Shown: positions 33,146 through 40,951 of the stretch, piece after piece
Layout: the number at the start of each line of letters is the position of its first letter
How positions within the stretch are numbered: the first letter of the stretch is position 1
Assembly (NCBI RefSeq): GCF_000964545.1
Contig: NZ_BBVD01000005.1
Coordinates: 310,001 to 374,000 of the forward strand
Source of the DNA: Comamonas thiooxydans
Lineage (GTDB): Bacteria > Pseudomonadota > Gammaproteobacteria > Burkholderiales > Burkholderiaceae_C
Length of the DNA: 64,000 bases
Direction of reading: 5' to 3'
Notes under the pieces: generated by a model
The model's input: the letters and a program-made list of their open reading frames with translations, nothing else
Told to the model about the DNA's origin: nothing
Databases searched by the model: none
Made by a program: the position numbers and the translations under genes

Positions 33146-33895
33146 ATGAGTGACGGTTTGCAAAGCCCCGCCCAACAGGGTGTGCAGTTGGTCGATATAC
33201 GGCTGCAGCGCGGCCAGACCCAGGTGTTTGACGGCCTGAGCCTTAGCCTGACTGAAACGCGCATTGGCGTGATCGGCAACAACGGCGCGGGCAAGTCCAG
33301 CCTGTTCCGCCTGCTTTGCGGGCTCGAGCTGCCCCAGGCCGGACAAGTACTGGTGGATGGCATGCCCTTGCTGCAGGCGCGCGAGCACAAGCCCGGCCTG
33401 ATCGGCCTGATGTTCCAGAACCCGGACGACCAGATCATCTTCCCTACCGTGGAGGAAGAACTGGCCCTGGGCCTTCGCCCCCAGGGCCTGAGCAAGCAGC
33501 AAGCCAGAGCCAGGGCGCGCGAGTTGCTGGCCGCACGCGGCCTGGCCCACTGGGCCGAGCGGGCCGTCAGCAGTCTGAGCCAGGGCCAGCGCCAGCAGGT
33601 GTGCTGGCTCTCGCTGCTGATTGCGGCGCCGCAACTGCTGCTGCTGGACGAGCCCTTTGCCAGCCTGGACCTGCCCGGTCAGGCTCGCTTGGCCCAGGAT
33701 ATTGCCACCGCACCGCAACAGGTGCTGGTCTCCACCCATGTGCTTGACCATGTGCGCGACTTTGAGCGCGTGATCTGGCTGGAGCAAGGCCGGCTGCGTG
33801 GCGACGGCCCTGGCCGCGACATCTGCAGCGCCTACGAGACCTCCGTACAGGAGCAGTTGCTGAAGAAAAGCCCGCAAGGAGACCTACATGGGTAG
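33146..33895 (+). CDS. bioM: Biotin ECF transporter ATPase
   Basis: A 249-residue energy-coupling-factor ATPase of the CbiO/BioM kind. It has Walker A GNNGAGKSS, the Q-loop MFQNPDDQIIFPTVEEE typical of ECF ATPases, signature LSQGQRQ and Walker B LLLLDEPFASLD. It drives biotin uptake with BioN and BioY, encoded directly after it; its end overlaps bioN by 8 bases. Only one ATPase is encoded, so it probably works as a homodimer as in BioMNY of other Proteobacteria. Confidence 0.92.
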   Translation: MSDGLQSPAQQGVQLVDIRLQRGQTQVFDGLSLSLTETRIGVIGNNGAGKSSLFRLLCGLELPQAGQVLVDGMPLLQAREHKPGLIGLMFQNPDDQIIFPTVEEELALGLRPQGLSKQQARARARELLAARGLAHWAERAVSSLSQGQRQQVCWLSLLIAAPQLLLLDEPFASLDLPGQARLAQDIATAPQQVLVSTHVLDHVRDFERVIWLEQGRLRGDGPGRDICSAYETSVQEQLLKKSPQGDLHG

Positions 33896-34481
33896 TCTCT
33901 ACAGCGAAGTTGCGACCTGGCTGCATCGCTGGTCGGCCGGCCTCAAGCTCTTGCTGCTGGCGGTTTTCGGTACGCTGTTGTTTCTGATAGCCAACCCCTG
34001 GGTGTTGGCGTGCTGCGGCGTGGCTTGCCTGGTTCTCTGGATATCGCTGGGTCAGGCCACACAGGTGGCGCGCCGGCTGATGCGCTCGGTTATCGTCGCG
34101 GCGCTGCTGGTGGCGGGCTTTCATGTCTTCATGGGCAACCCTTTGCTGGCAGCCGTCAGCAGTCTGCGGCTGATCTGCGCCTCGACCCTGGGCATTGCGC
34201 TGACCATCACCACCCGCCCCAGCGATCTGGTCGAGGTACTGGAATGGTTGCTGGCCCCACTGGCCCGCCTGGGCATCCCCACCGAGCGCGTGGCCATGCA
34301 GCTTGCACTCATGCTGCGCTTTACCGAACATTTCTTTGTGCAATGGACAAAGCTGGACGAGGCATACCGCCTGCGCACCGGCAAAAGCGGCGGCCTGCGC
34401 CTGATTGCACCGCTGACGATTCATATGCTGCAGGCCACGCGCCGTGTGGCCGACGCCCTCTGGGCAAGACTGGGTTTCTAG
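33888..34481 (+). CDS. bioN: Biotin ECF transporter transmembrane (T) component
   Basis: A 197-residue membrane protein with four to five helices, linking BioM to BioY. The short conserved coupling region lies near the C-terminus (EAYRLRTGKSGGLRLIAPL), shorter than in nickel or cobalt T components, which fits BioN. Overlaps bioM; 10 bases before bioY. Confidence 0.9.
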   Translation: MGSLYSEVATWLHRWSAGLKLLLLAVFGTLLFLIANPWVLACCGVACLVLWISLGQATQVARRLMRSVIVAALLVAGFHVFMGNPLLAAVSSLRLICASTLGIALTITTRPSDLVEVLEWLLAPLARLGIPTERVAMQLALMLRFTEHFFVQWTKLDEAYRLRTGKSGGLRLIAPLTIHMLQATRRVADALWARLGF

Positions 34482-34491
34482 GAGAGCATTG

Positions 34492-35085
34492 ATGACTACC
34501 ACACCCTCTCACACCGTATCGCGCGGCGGCGCACGCTCCATGGCTCAGGTATCGCTGTTCGCCGCCCTGATGGCCGTGATGGGCCTGATTCCCAAGATCG
34601 ACCTGCCGTTCGGCGTGCCCATCACCATCCAGTCGCTGGGCGTGATGCTGGCAGGCGTCATGCTCGGACCCTGGCGCGGCCTGCAGTCCATGGCACTGTT
34701 TCTCGCGGCCGTGGCCGTAGGTCTGCCACTGTTGTCGGGCGGTCGCGGCGGCATCGGAGTCTTCATGGCACCGTCTGCCGGCTATCTGATCGGCTACATG
34801 CTGGCCGCAGGCATCACTGGCGCCATCATGGCTGCCCTGCCGCAGAGCACGCCGCGTCGCACGGCGCTGAGCGCCTTCATCGCCTCCTTGATCGGCGGCC
34901 TGCTGTGCCTGCATGCCTTTGGCGTGCTGGGCCTGATGCTGATCGCCAAGATGAGCCTGAGTCAGGCCTTTGCCGTGACGCTGGCCTTTGTCCCCGGCGA
35001 CTTCATCAAATGTGTTCTCTGCGCCATCATCGTCCACACCGTGGCGCGCGGAATGCCTGACTGGCGCTTTGGCGGTCGCCGGTGA
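34492..35085 (+). CDS. bioY: Biotin-specific substrate-binding (S) component
   Basis: A 197-residue integral membrane protein that binds biotin. It shows the BioY core: QVSLFAALMAVMGLIPKI, VPITIQSLGVMLAGVMLGP and LPLLSGGRGGIGVFMAPSAG, with six helices. Start at ATG 34492 after AGGAG. The stop overlaps the GTG start of the next gene, so uptake and the following ligase are translationally coupled. Confidence 0.95.
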   Translation: MTTTPSHTVSRGGARSMAQVSLFAALMAVMGLIPKIDLPFGVPITIQSLGVMLAGVMLGPWRGLQSMALFLAAVAVGLPLLSGGRGGIGVFMAPSAGYLIGYMLAAGITGAIMAALPQSTPRRTALSAFIASLIGGLLCLHAFGVLGLMLIAKMSLSQAFAVTLAFVPGDFIKCVLCAIIVHTVARGMPDWRFGGRR

Positions 35086-36593
35086 ACGCGCTGTCCGCGG
35101 CGGCACCGCTGCAGGGCTTCTGGCAGCTGGTTCATGGCCCGCTGGCCTATTGGGCGCAACACCGGCCCGATGTGGTGGCCCTGCAGAGCGAGGCCGGCTC
35201 CTGGACCTTTGGCGATCTGCATGCCGAGGTCGAGCAGCGCTCGGCACGTCTGGTGGCGCAACGCGCACCGCAAATGCTGCTGCTGGATGCTAGCCGCTCA
35301 ACGCTGGAGCGGCTGGTGGACTTTCTGGCCGTGATCCACAGCGGCCGCTGCGCGGCGGTTGCCGACCCCGACTGGCAACCTGCCGTGCGCCAGCGCATCG
35401 AAAGCTGGCTGCCCGCGCAGCCCTGCGAGCTGGAATCGGCAGCACCGACGGCAGCCTTTTATACCGGCTTTACCTCGGGCAGCACCGGCCTGCCCAAGGG
35501 CTTCAAGCGCCACCATCTGTCGTGGACGGAGAGCTTTCGCGTCGGCCTGCAGGATTTCGGCCCCGTCGTCGCCCAGCGCACGCTGGCACCGGGGCGCATC
35601 TCGCATTCGCTGTTTCTGTTCGGCGCCATGCAAGGCATCTGGTATGGCTGCGGCGCCGTCATGCAGGAGAAGTTCTCGGCCTCTCGCTGTCTCGCAACCC
35701 TGGCGCGCGGCGACACCCCCTGCCTGGTCGCCGTGCCCAGCCAGTTGCTGCTGATGCTGCAATGGGCCGAGCATCGGCTGCTCGCACCGATTCCCGAGGT
35801 CGAGCTGATCACCATCAGCGGCGCGCGCTGGATGCGCGCCCACACGCCGGCGCTGCGCGCTCTGTTCCCCAAGGCCCGCATCATCGAGTTCTATGGCGCC
35901 TCCGAAGCCAGTTTTGTCGCCTGGATGGATGCCGACGAAGCCAGCGGCCCGCAGGCAGTGGGCAGGCCATTCAGCAATGTGGAGCTATCCATTCGCCCCA
36001 CCGGCAGCGATGCCGCAGAGAATGCGCTGGCCGAGCATGACACCAGCCATGCCAGCGACGGCCTGATCTATATCCGCAGTCCCATGCTGTTCATGGACTA
36101 TGTGGGCGACGCCCATGACGCCACGGCCGTGCTGCGCGATGGCGACTGGCTGTCCGTGCGCGACATGGGTCATATCGACGAACGCGGCATGCTGTGCCTG
36201 GCAGGCCGCCAAAGCCGCATGATCGTCACCCAGGGCAAGAACCTGTTTCCCGAGGAAGTGGAGAACCTGCTGGCCAGCCACCCGGCGATTGCCCAGGTCT
36301 CGCTGCACGGCCAGGCCGATGCGCTGCGAGGCCTGCAGGTACACGCTGTGCTGCAATGGAGGCCAGGGGCGAAAACGCCTTCGGCCCTGGAGCTGAACCA
36401 GTGGCTGCGCGAGCACACCGAAGCTTTCAAGGTGCCACGCCAGTGGTGGGTTTGCGAGCACTGGCCGCAGACAGCCAGCGGCAAGACCGACCACGGCCAA
36501 CTGGCCCAGGCCCTGCGCGCCAGCATGGCCGGGCCTGCGGGAGCTGCCATATCCCCTGCCCTGCTCCCCTCATTGCGGCCGTGGCAGAGTTGA
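35082..36593 (+). CDS. Acyl-CoA synthetase (AMP-forming), YhfT-like, of the biotin operon
   Basis: A 503-residue adenylate-forming ligase. Motifs: phosphate loop YTGFTSGSTGLPKGFKR (about residues 126-142), A5 EFYGASEASF, A7-A8 RDMGHIDERGMLCLAGRQ and the A10 lysine (QTASGKTDHGQL). It starts at a GTG overlapping the bioY stop. A ligase plus thiolase beside bioY recalls the Bacillus yhfU-yhfT-yhfS set and similar operons placed in the biotin regulon by comparative genomics. The acid it activates is unknown; a role in supplying a pimeloyl-type biotin precursor has been proposed for such genes. Confidence 0.85.
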   Translation: MNALSAAAPLQGFWQLVHGPLAYWAQHRPDVVALQSEAGSWTFGDLHAEVEQRSARLVAQRAPQMLLLDASRSTLERLVDFLAVIHSGRCAAVADPDWQPAVRQRIESWLPAQPCELESAAPTAAFYTGFTSGSTGLPKGFKRHHLSWTESFRVGLQDFGPVVAQRTLAPGRISHSLFLFGAMQGIWYGCGAVMQEKFSASRCLATLARGDTPCLVAVPSQLLLMLQWAEHRLLAPIPEVELITISGARWMRAHTPALRALFPKARIIEFYGASEASFVAWMDADEASGPQAVGRPFSNVELSIRPTGSDAAENALAEHDTSHASDGLIYIRSPMLFMDYVGDAHDATAVLRDGDWLSVRDMGHIDERGMLCLAGRQSRMIVTQGKNLFPEEVENLLASHPAIAQVSLHGQADALRGLQVHAVLQWRPGAKTPSALELNQWLREHTEAFKVPRQWWVCEHWPQTASGKTDHGQLAQALRASMAGPAGAAISPALLPSLRPWQS

Positions 36594-36598
36594 GGCCC

Positions 36599-37822
36599 AT
36601 GCCAAGCAAGACCCCCATCATTGCCTGGGCACGCAGCCCGGTGGCTCCGCTAGGCTCGGCCCTGGCCCAGCTCAGCCCTCATGAACTGGGCCGGCCGCTG
36701 CTGCTGTCACTGCTGCAGCAAAGCGGATTGCCGGCCCATGCCGTGGATGCGGTCGTCGTCGGCAACGCCCTGGGAGCTGGCGGCAACCCGGCGCGCATGC
36801 TGGCACTGGCCTCAGGCCTGCCCGATGGCTGCGCCGCGCACACCATCGATACCCAGTGCTGCTCGGGCCTGGATGCGGTGGCCATGGCCGTGGGTCTGCT
36901 GCAATCGGGTCAGGCCGAGGTGGTGATTGCCGGCGGCATCGAGGCCTGGAGCCGCGCCCCCATTCGCCAGACCCGCCCGCAGCTCCCAAGCGAGCAACCC
37001 CAAAGCTACGAGCGCCCGCCATTTGCGCCCGATCCCGAGCGCGATCCCGATATGTTGCAATCGGCGGCCGACTATGCGCTCGCGCATGGATTCAGCCGCA
37101 GCCGGCAGGAGCAGTACGCGCTGCTGAGCCACAGCCGGGCCCTGGCCGCCCAGGCGCAACTCGCCCCGGAAATCGTGCCCATGGCAGGACTTGAGGCCGA
37201 TGCCTATCCGCGCGCGCTGCAGCCTGCACGTGCCGCGCGCATGCCGACCCTGGCCCGGGGCAGCTGTGAGGGCGCGAGTGCCGACGATATCGCGGCCCAC
37301 GCACTCAGCCCCCTGACCATCTCGGCCAAAGCCGATGGTGCGGCCCTGATCCTGCTGGCCACGCCCGAGGCCTGCGCCCGCTGGAATCTGCAGCCCCGCG
37401 CGCAATGGCTGGCCAGCGCCAGCGTGGGCGCTGCGCCAGAAACACCGCTGCTGGCGGCCATTGCGGCGGCGCAGATGGCGCTGGCCCGAGGCAGCCATGC
37501 GCTGGTCAGGCCGCACCATTCGCCGTTGCTGGCCCGGGATCTTTCGGCCATCGAACTGCATGACGCCTTTGCCGTGCAAGGCCTGGCCTTTTGCACCGCC
37601 ATGGGCCTTGCGCCCGAGCAGATCAACAGCGCAGGCGGCGGCCTGGCGCGCGGTCACCCGATAGGCGCGTCAGGCGCGATTGCGCTGGTGCGCTGCCTGG
37701 CTCAGCTTGAGTATCAGGCCCAGTCATCGACACCCAAGGCCGCACTCGGCCTGGCAGCCATCGCCGGTGCCGGCGGCATCGGAGCGGCAACCCTGGTGCA
37801 ATGGCTGCAAGCCGCTCCCTGA
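36599..37822 (+). CDS. Thiolase-family protein (YhfS-like) lacking the second catalytic cysteine
   Basis: A 407-residue thiolase-fold protein. The nucleophile region is TQCCSGLDA (Cys87) and the histidine loop is GGGLARGHPIGASGA. The usual second cysteine (C-x-G-G-G-x-G near the C-terminus) is replaced: here the segment is AIAGAGGIGAA, with alanine at the cysteine position. The NEAFA motif is also altered (LHDAFA). A thiolase without the proton-donating cysteine should be poor at normal cleavage or condensation. It starts 5 bases after the ligase stop and belongs to the same operon. Confidence 0.85.
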   Translation: MPSKTPIIAWARSPVAPLGSALAQLSPHELGRPLLLSLLQQSGLPAHAVDAVVVGNALGAGGNPARMLALASGLPDGCAAHTIDTQCCSGLDAVAMAVGLLQSGQAEVVIAGGIEAWSRAPIRQTRPQLPSEQPQSYERPPFAPDPERDPDMLQSAADYALAHGFSRSRQEQYALLSHSRALAAQAQLAPEIVPMAGLEADAYPRALQPARAARMPTLARGSCEGASADDIAAHALSPLTISAKADGAALILLATPEACARWNLQPRAQWLASASVGAAPETPLLAAIAAAQMALARGSHALVRPHHSPLLARDLSAIELHDAFAVQGLAFCTAMGLAPEQINSAGGGLARGHPIGASGAIALVRCLAQLEYQAQSSTPKAALGLAAIAGAGGIGAATLVQWLQAAP

Positions 37823-37847
37823 ATTCATTTTTGATAGCTATTACCCC

Positions 37848-38561
37848 ATGTCCAGCAAAGGTCCAGTCGTAAAAATATCTGAAGGCTTCGACTTGCCGGC
37901 AGGCATGGCGCTGATGCAGCAGCGCCGCTCCACACGTGCTTTTCTGCCCGATGCCGTGCCTGACGCGCTGCTGGAGCAGCTGCTGTTGACGGCGCGCCAG
38001 GCGCCCAGCGGCGGCAATCTGCAACCAGGCCAGCTGATCGCAGTACGCGGCAAGCTGCGCGAGCAACTGACTGCCGCCCTGCTGCAGGACGTTGAAAGCC
38101 AGGTGCCCGAATGCGAGGACTACGCCTACTTTCCGCGCCCCATGCCCATGCAGCTGCGCAAGCGCCAGGTGGCTTCGGCACAGGCGCTTTACGGCGCCCT
38201 GGGCGTGGCGCGCGACGACCGCGCCGGGCGCGAAGCGCAGTTTGCGCGCAACTACCGCTTCTTCGATGCACCCGTGGCGCTGGTCGTCACCATCGACGCC
38301 CATTACGGCCCCGGCGGCTATCTGGATCTGGGCATGACGCTCTACGGCCTGCAACTGGCCGCCGCCGCCATGGGCCTGGGCAGTTGCGCCATCGGTGCCC
38401 TGGCCTCGTACCCGGCCACCGTGCGCCGCGTGCTGGGCCTGGCCGAGAACAAGCACATCGTCTGCGGCCTGGCCCTGGGCTGGGCCGACGAGTCCGCCCC
38501 CGTCAACCAGACCCAGACCACGCGTGCGCCGCTGGGCGAGTGGTTTCAGGCAATGGAATAA
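37848..38561 (+). CDS. Nitroreductase-family FMN oxidoreductase
   Basis: A 237-residue protein of the nitroreductase fold: RRSTRAFLPDAVPDALLEQLL (about residues 26-46), the flavin segment RQAPSGGNLQP (about 50-60) and a C-terminal GLGSCAIGAL plus ALGWADE. Such enzymes reduce nitro compounds or quinones with NAD(P)H; some relatives act in cofactor metabolism. It lies 25 bases after the thiolase gene and may be the last gene of the biotin operon. Its role there is unknown. Confidence 0.85.
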   Translation: MSSKGPVVKISEGFDLPAGMALMQQRRSTRAFLPDAVPDALLEQLLLTARQAPSGGNLQPGQLIAVRGKLREQLTAALLQDVESQVPECEDYAYFPRPMPMQLRKRQVASAQALYGALGVARDDRAGREAQFARNYRFFDAPVALVVTIDAHYGPGGYLDLGMTLYGLQLAAAAMGLGSCAIGALASYPATVRRVLGLAENKHIVCGLALGWADESAPVNQTQTTRAPLGEWFQAME

Positions 38562-38570
38562 CTAAAAAAA

Positions 38571-38660
38571 AACGATAGCTATCAGCGCAATCCATCAATA
38601 GATTTGAAGGTATTTTCTACCTAGTATCCAATACCAGCGAGCGCTAGCAGCTATTCAATA
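38571..38660. repeat. Degenerate Comamonadaceae-type intergenic repeat, inverted pair
   Basis: GATAGCTATCAGCGC at 38572-38586 and, inverted, GAGCGCTAGCAGCTATTC at about 38639-38656 frame a 50-base centre that also contains GGTATT/AATACC arms. The half-sequence resembles the AGCTATCA/AGCGC repeats I recall as abundant in Comamonadaceae intergenic DNA. Confidence 0.5.
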
Positions 38661-38666
38661 AAGAGC

Positions 38667-38696
38667 AAAAAAAAAAGCACTGCAAATGCAGCGCTT
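38667..38696 (-). terminator. Intrinsic terminator for metQ
   Basis: On the minus strand, a 10-base stem with one mismatch (AAGCGCTGCA / TGCAGTGCTT) is followed by ten T. It is about 130 bases after the metQ stop. The plus-strand nitroreductase gene may also end here. Confidence 0.8.
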
Positions 38697-38798
38697 AGTT
38701 CAATGCCTCAAAAAAGGCATACCCCAAAGAAGAGACAGCAAACAGGCGCCGCTTCGCAGCGAGGCTATCGTCTCCCTTGAGGCGCCCGGCCAGGGCAA

Positions 38799-38819
38799 GG
38801 CGCGAAGCGCCTCAGGAGG
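38799..38819 (-). repeat. Dispersed 3'-end hairpin repeat, copy D (after metQ)
   Basis: Minus strand: CCTCCTGA, then GGCGC-loop-GCGCC, 6 bases after the metQ stop; more self-complementary sequence (GGGCGCC, GGCGCC) continues to about 38745. Confidence 0.7.
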
Positions 38820-38825
38820 TAGTCA

Positions 38826-39626
38826 TCAGAACGCCGGGAAGACCGATCCCTTGAATTCCTTGTCGATGAACTGGCGCACCTCATCGGAGTGATAGGACTT
38901 GATCAGCTGGGCGACCCAGGGCTGATTCTTGTCGGCATCGCGCACCACCATGATGTTCACATAGGGGTTCTTGGCCGACTCCAGCGCAATCGCATCCTTC
39001 TTGGGGTTCAGACCAGCCGAGATCGCGAAGTTGGTGTTGACGGTGGAGGCATCCAGATCGTCCAGCGAACGTGGCAACTGGGCCGCATCCAGCTCGACGA
39101 ACTTGAGCTTCTTGGGGTTGGACACCACATCCAGGGGCGTCGCCTTCAGGCCAGCACCCTCCTTGAGCTTGATCAGACCCTGGGTCTGCAGCAGCAGCAG
39201 CGCGCGGCCGCCATTGGTGGGGTCGTTGGGGAGGCCGAACTTGGCGCCGGTGGGGAGCTCGGACAAAGCCTTGATCTTCTTGGAGTAGATGCCGATAGGG
39301 AAATTCACCGTGTCGGCCACCCAGCTGATCTTGTAGCCACGATCCTTGAGCTGAGCATCCAGATAGGGGCGGTGCTGGTAGCTGTTGGCATCCAGGTCGC
39401 CGGCTGCCAGCGCCGCATTGGGCTGGACATAGTCGCCGAACTCGATGACCTTGAGGTTCAGACCGTTCTTGGCAGCAACCTTTTTGACCACCTCCATGAT
39501 CTGCGCGTGAGGGCCGGCGGTCACGCCGATCTTGATGGTCTTGTCCTGGGCCTGGGCGGCAAAACCCAGGGTGGCCGCCGCAGCCACAGCCAATGTGGTG
39601 CGCAAAAGCGAGCGCTTGTTCAACAT
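38826..39626 (-). CDS. metQ: D/L-methionine-binding protein
   Basis: A 266-residue periplasmic binding protein of the NlpA/MetQ family. A signal peptide (residues 1-27, AAQA-Q) precedes the core KIGVTAGPHAQIMEVVKKVA and the family segment GDLDANSYQHRPYLD. No lipobox cysteine is present, so it is soluble rather than lipid-anchored. ATG 39626 has AAGGA six bases upstream. Unlike the usual metNIQ order, an OB-fold gene and two terminators separate it from metI, so it probably has its own promoter. Confidence 0.93.
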   Translation of the reverse strand: MLNKRSLLRTTLAVAAAATLGFAAQAQDKTIKIGVTAGPHAQIMEVVKKVAAKNGLNLKVIEFGDYVQPNAALAAGDLDANSYQHRPYLDAQLKDRGYKISWVADTVNFPIGIYSKKIKALSELPTGAKFGLPNDPTNGGRALLLLQTQGLIKLKEGAGLKATPLDVVSNPKKLKFVELDAAQLPRSLDDLDASTVNTNFAISAGLNPKKDAIALESAKNPYVNIMVVRDADKNQPWVAQLIKSYHSDEVRQFIDKEFKGSVFPAF

Positions 39627-39784
39627 GCAGATTCCTTGTGCCAAAGATTGAGAGTGGCTAAGACTGTAGCGTCAGTTTCATGTGCCGGAGCGCTGTTTCT
39701 TAGACAGATTGCTCAGATGCAAACTACAGAATGGCAATACAAGCCGCAACGGCTTGCATGCGGCAACCCAAGCGCCCACAAAAA

Positions 39785-39812
39785 AAGCCCGCTCCTTCAC
39801 GGTGGCGGGCTT
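39785..39812 (-). terminator. Intrinsic terminator after the OB-fold gene
   Basis: Stem AAGCCCGC / GCGGGCTT with a T-rich tail on the minus strand (A-run at 39778-39786), 19 bases after the OB-fold gene stop and 159 bases before metQ. Confidence 0.85.
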
Positions 39813-39830
39813 GTCTGCATGCGCAGGCTG

Positions 39831-40139
39831 TCAAAGATCGGACATCGTGGGTGCTGCCAGCACCTGCTGGGCCACCACGTCGAGCACAGCATGGGACTCG
39901 TCCTGCCTGTCGATCCAGACCTTGGGCGTGAAGCTGCCACGCAAGGCAATCGCATCTCCTTCGGAGAGACTGCGCAGCACGGCGCAGGGTGCGTTGTCGA
40001 AAGCGACGATATTCACGGGAATCGAGGAGCCGTCGCCGGCATTGGCTCGCATGCGGGCCACCATATAGGGGCGGCGGTTGCGGTCTACGCGACTCTCGGG
40101 GATGCCGGTCAGTCGGCCGGTAATCAAACCATCCATCAT
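39831..40139 (-). CDS. OB-fold single-stranded-DNA-binding-like protein
   Basis: A 102-residue protein resembling the OB-fold of Ssb: a first strand MDGLITGRLTGIPESR, then RPYMVARMRANAG and the SSB-like IPVNIVAFD, then LSEGDAIALRGSFTPKVW. It lacks the acidic C-terminal tail of housekeeping Ssb, so it is a short accessory paralogue, perhaps PriB-like. Flanked on both sides by terminators, it is likely a single-gene unit between metI and metQ. A second ATG one codon in is equally possible as the start. Confidence 0.7.
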   Translation of the reverse strand: MMDGLITGRLTGIPESRVDRNRRPYMVARMRANAGDGSSIPVNIVAFDNAPCAVLRSLSEGDAIALRGSFTPKVWIDRQDESHAVLDVVAQQVLAAPTMSDL

Positions 40140-40167
40140 TTGCTGTTATCTACCCAGAAAAAATCAT

Positions 40168-40191
40168 GGCCGCCCTTGAGCAAGAGCGGCC
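40168..40191 (-). terminator. Probable terminator after metI
   Basis: Hairpin GGCCGC-CTTG / CAAG-GCGGCC (two small mismatches), followed on the minus strand by ATGA and seven T. It is about 90 bases after the metI stop. Confidence 0.7.
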
Positions 40192-40280
40192 TTTCAAAAA
40201 ATCTTGAACCTGCATTTTAGGGCGGCGCCTGTTTCCAGGTAGCAGCCCTTTTCTTAATTTTTTGTAATGTACGCCAGTGC

Positions 40281-40946
40281 TCAGCGATGGCTCAGACGGC
40301 GCACGGCCCAGTCGCCCAGGCTTTGAATGGCTTGAACAAAGAAGATCAGGATGATCACCACGACCAGCATCACGTCGGGCAAGAAACGCTGGTAGCCGTA
40401 GCGAATACCCAGGTCGCCCAGGCCACCACCGCCGATGGCACCCGCCATGGCCGAGTAGCCGGTCAGGCTGACGAAACTGATGGTCAGACCCGCGACGATG
40501 CCAGGCAGCGCCTCGGGCAGCAGCACCTTCCAGACGATCTGGCCGGTGGTCGCACCCATGGACTGGGCCGCTTCGATCAGGCCTCCATCGACTTCACGCA
40601 AGGCAGTCTCCACCAGACGGGCCACAAAAGGCGCCGCCGCAATCGTCAACGGCACCACGGCCGCCCAGGTGCCGATGGAGGAGCCGGTGATCAGACGCGT
40701 CAGCGGAATGATGGCCACCAGCAAGATGATGAAGGGGGTGGAGCGCAGCGCATTCACGATCCAGCCGACAACCTTGTTGGCCGGGCCGTTCTGCAAGATG
40801 CCCCCATGGTCGGTCAGGCGCAGGAAAACGCCCAGCGGAATACCGATCAAACCGCCGATCAGGCCCGAGACGCCAACCATGATCAGCGTCTCCCAGAAGG
40901 AATCCAGCAGCAGCTGGAGCATCATTTCCGAAAAATTCTCAAACAT
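40281..40946 (-). CDS. metI: Methionine ABC transporter permease
   Basis: A 221-residue permease with five to six helices. The EAA loop (GGLIEAAQSMGATTGQIVWKVLLPEALPG) is recognisable, cited here at about residues 130-160. GAGAG lies just before ATG 40946, and the gene begins 5 bases after the metN stop. The three-part importer is completed by metQ further downstream. Confidence 0.94.
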   Translation of the reverse strand: MFENFSEMMLQLLLDSFWETLIMVGVSGLIGGLIGIPLGVFLRLTDHGGILQNGPANKVVGWIVNALRSTPFIILLVAIIPLTRLITGSSIGTWAAVVPLTIAAAPFVARLVETALREVDGGLIEAAQSMGATTGQIVWKVLLPEALPGIVAGLTISFVSLTGYSAMAGAIGGGGLGDLGIRYGYQRFLPDVMLVVVIILIFFVQAIQSLGDWAVRRLSHR

Positions 40947-40951
40947 CGCTC

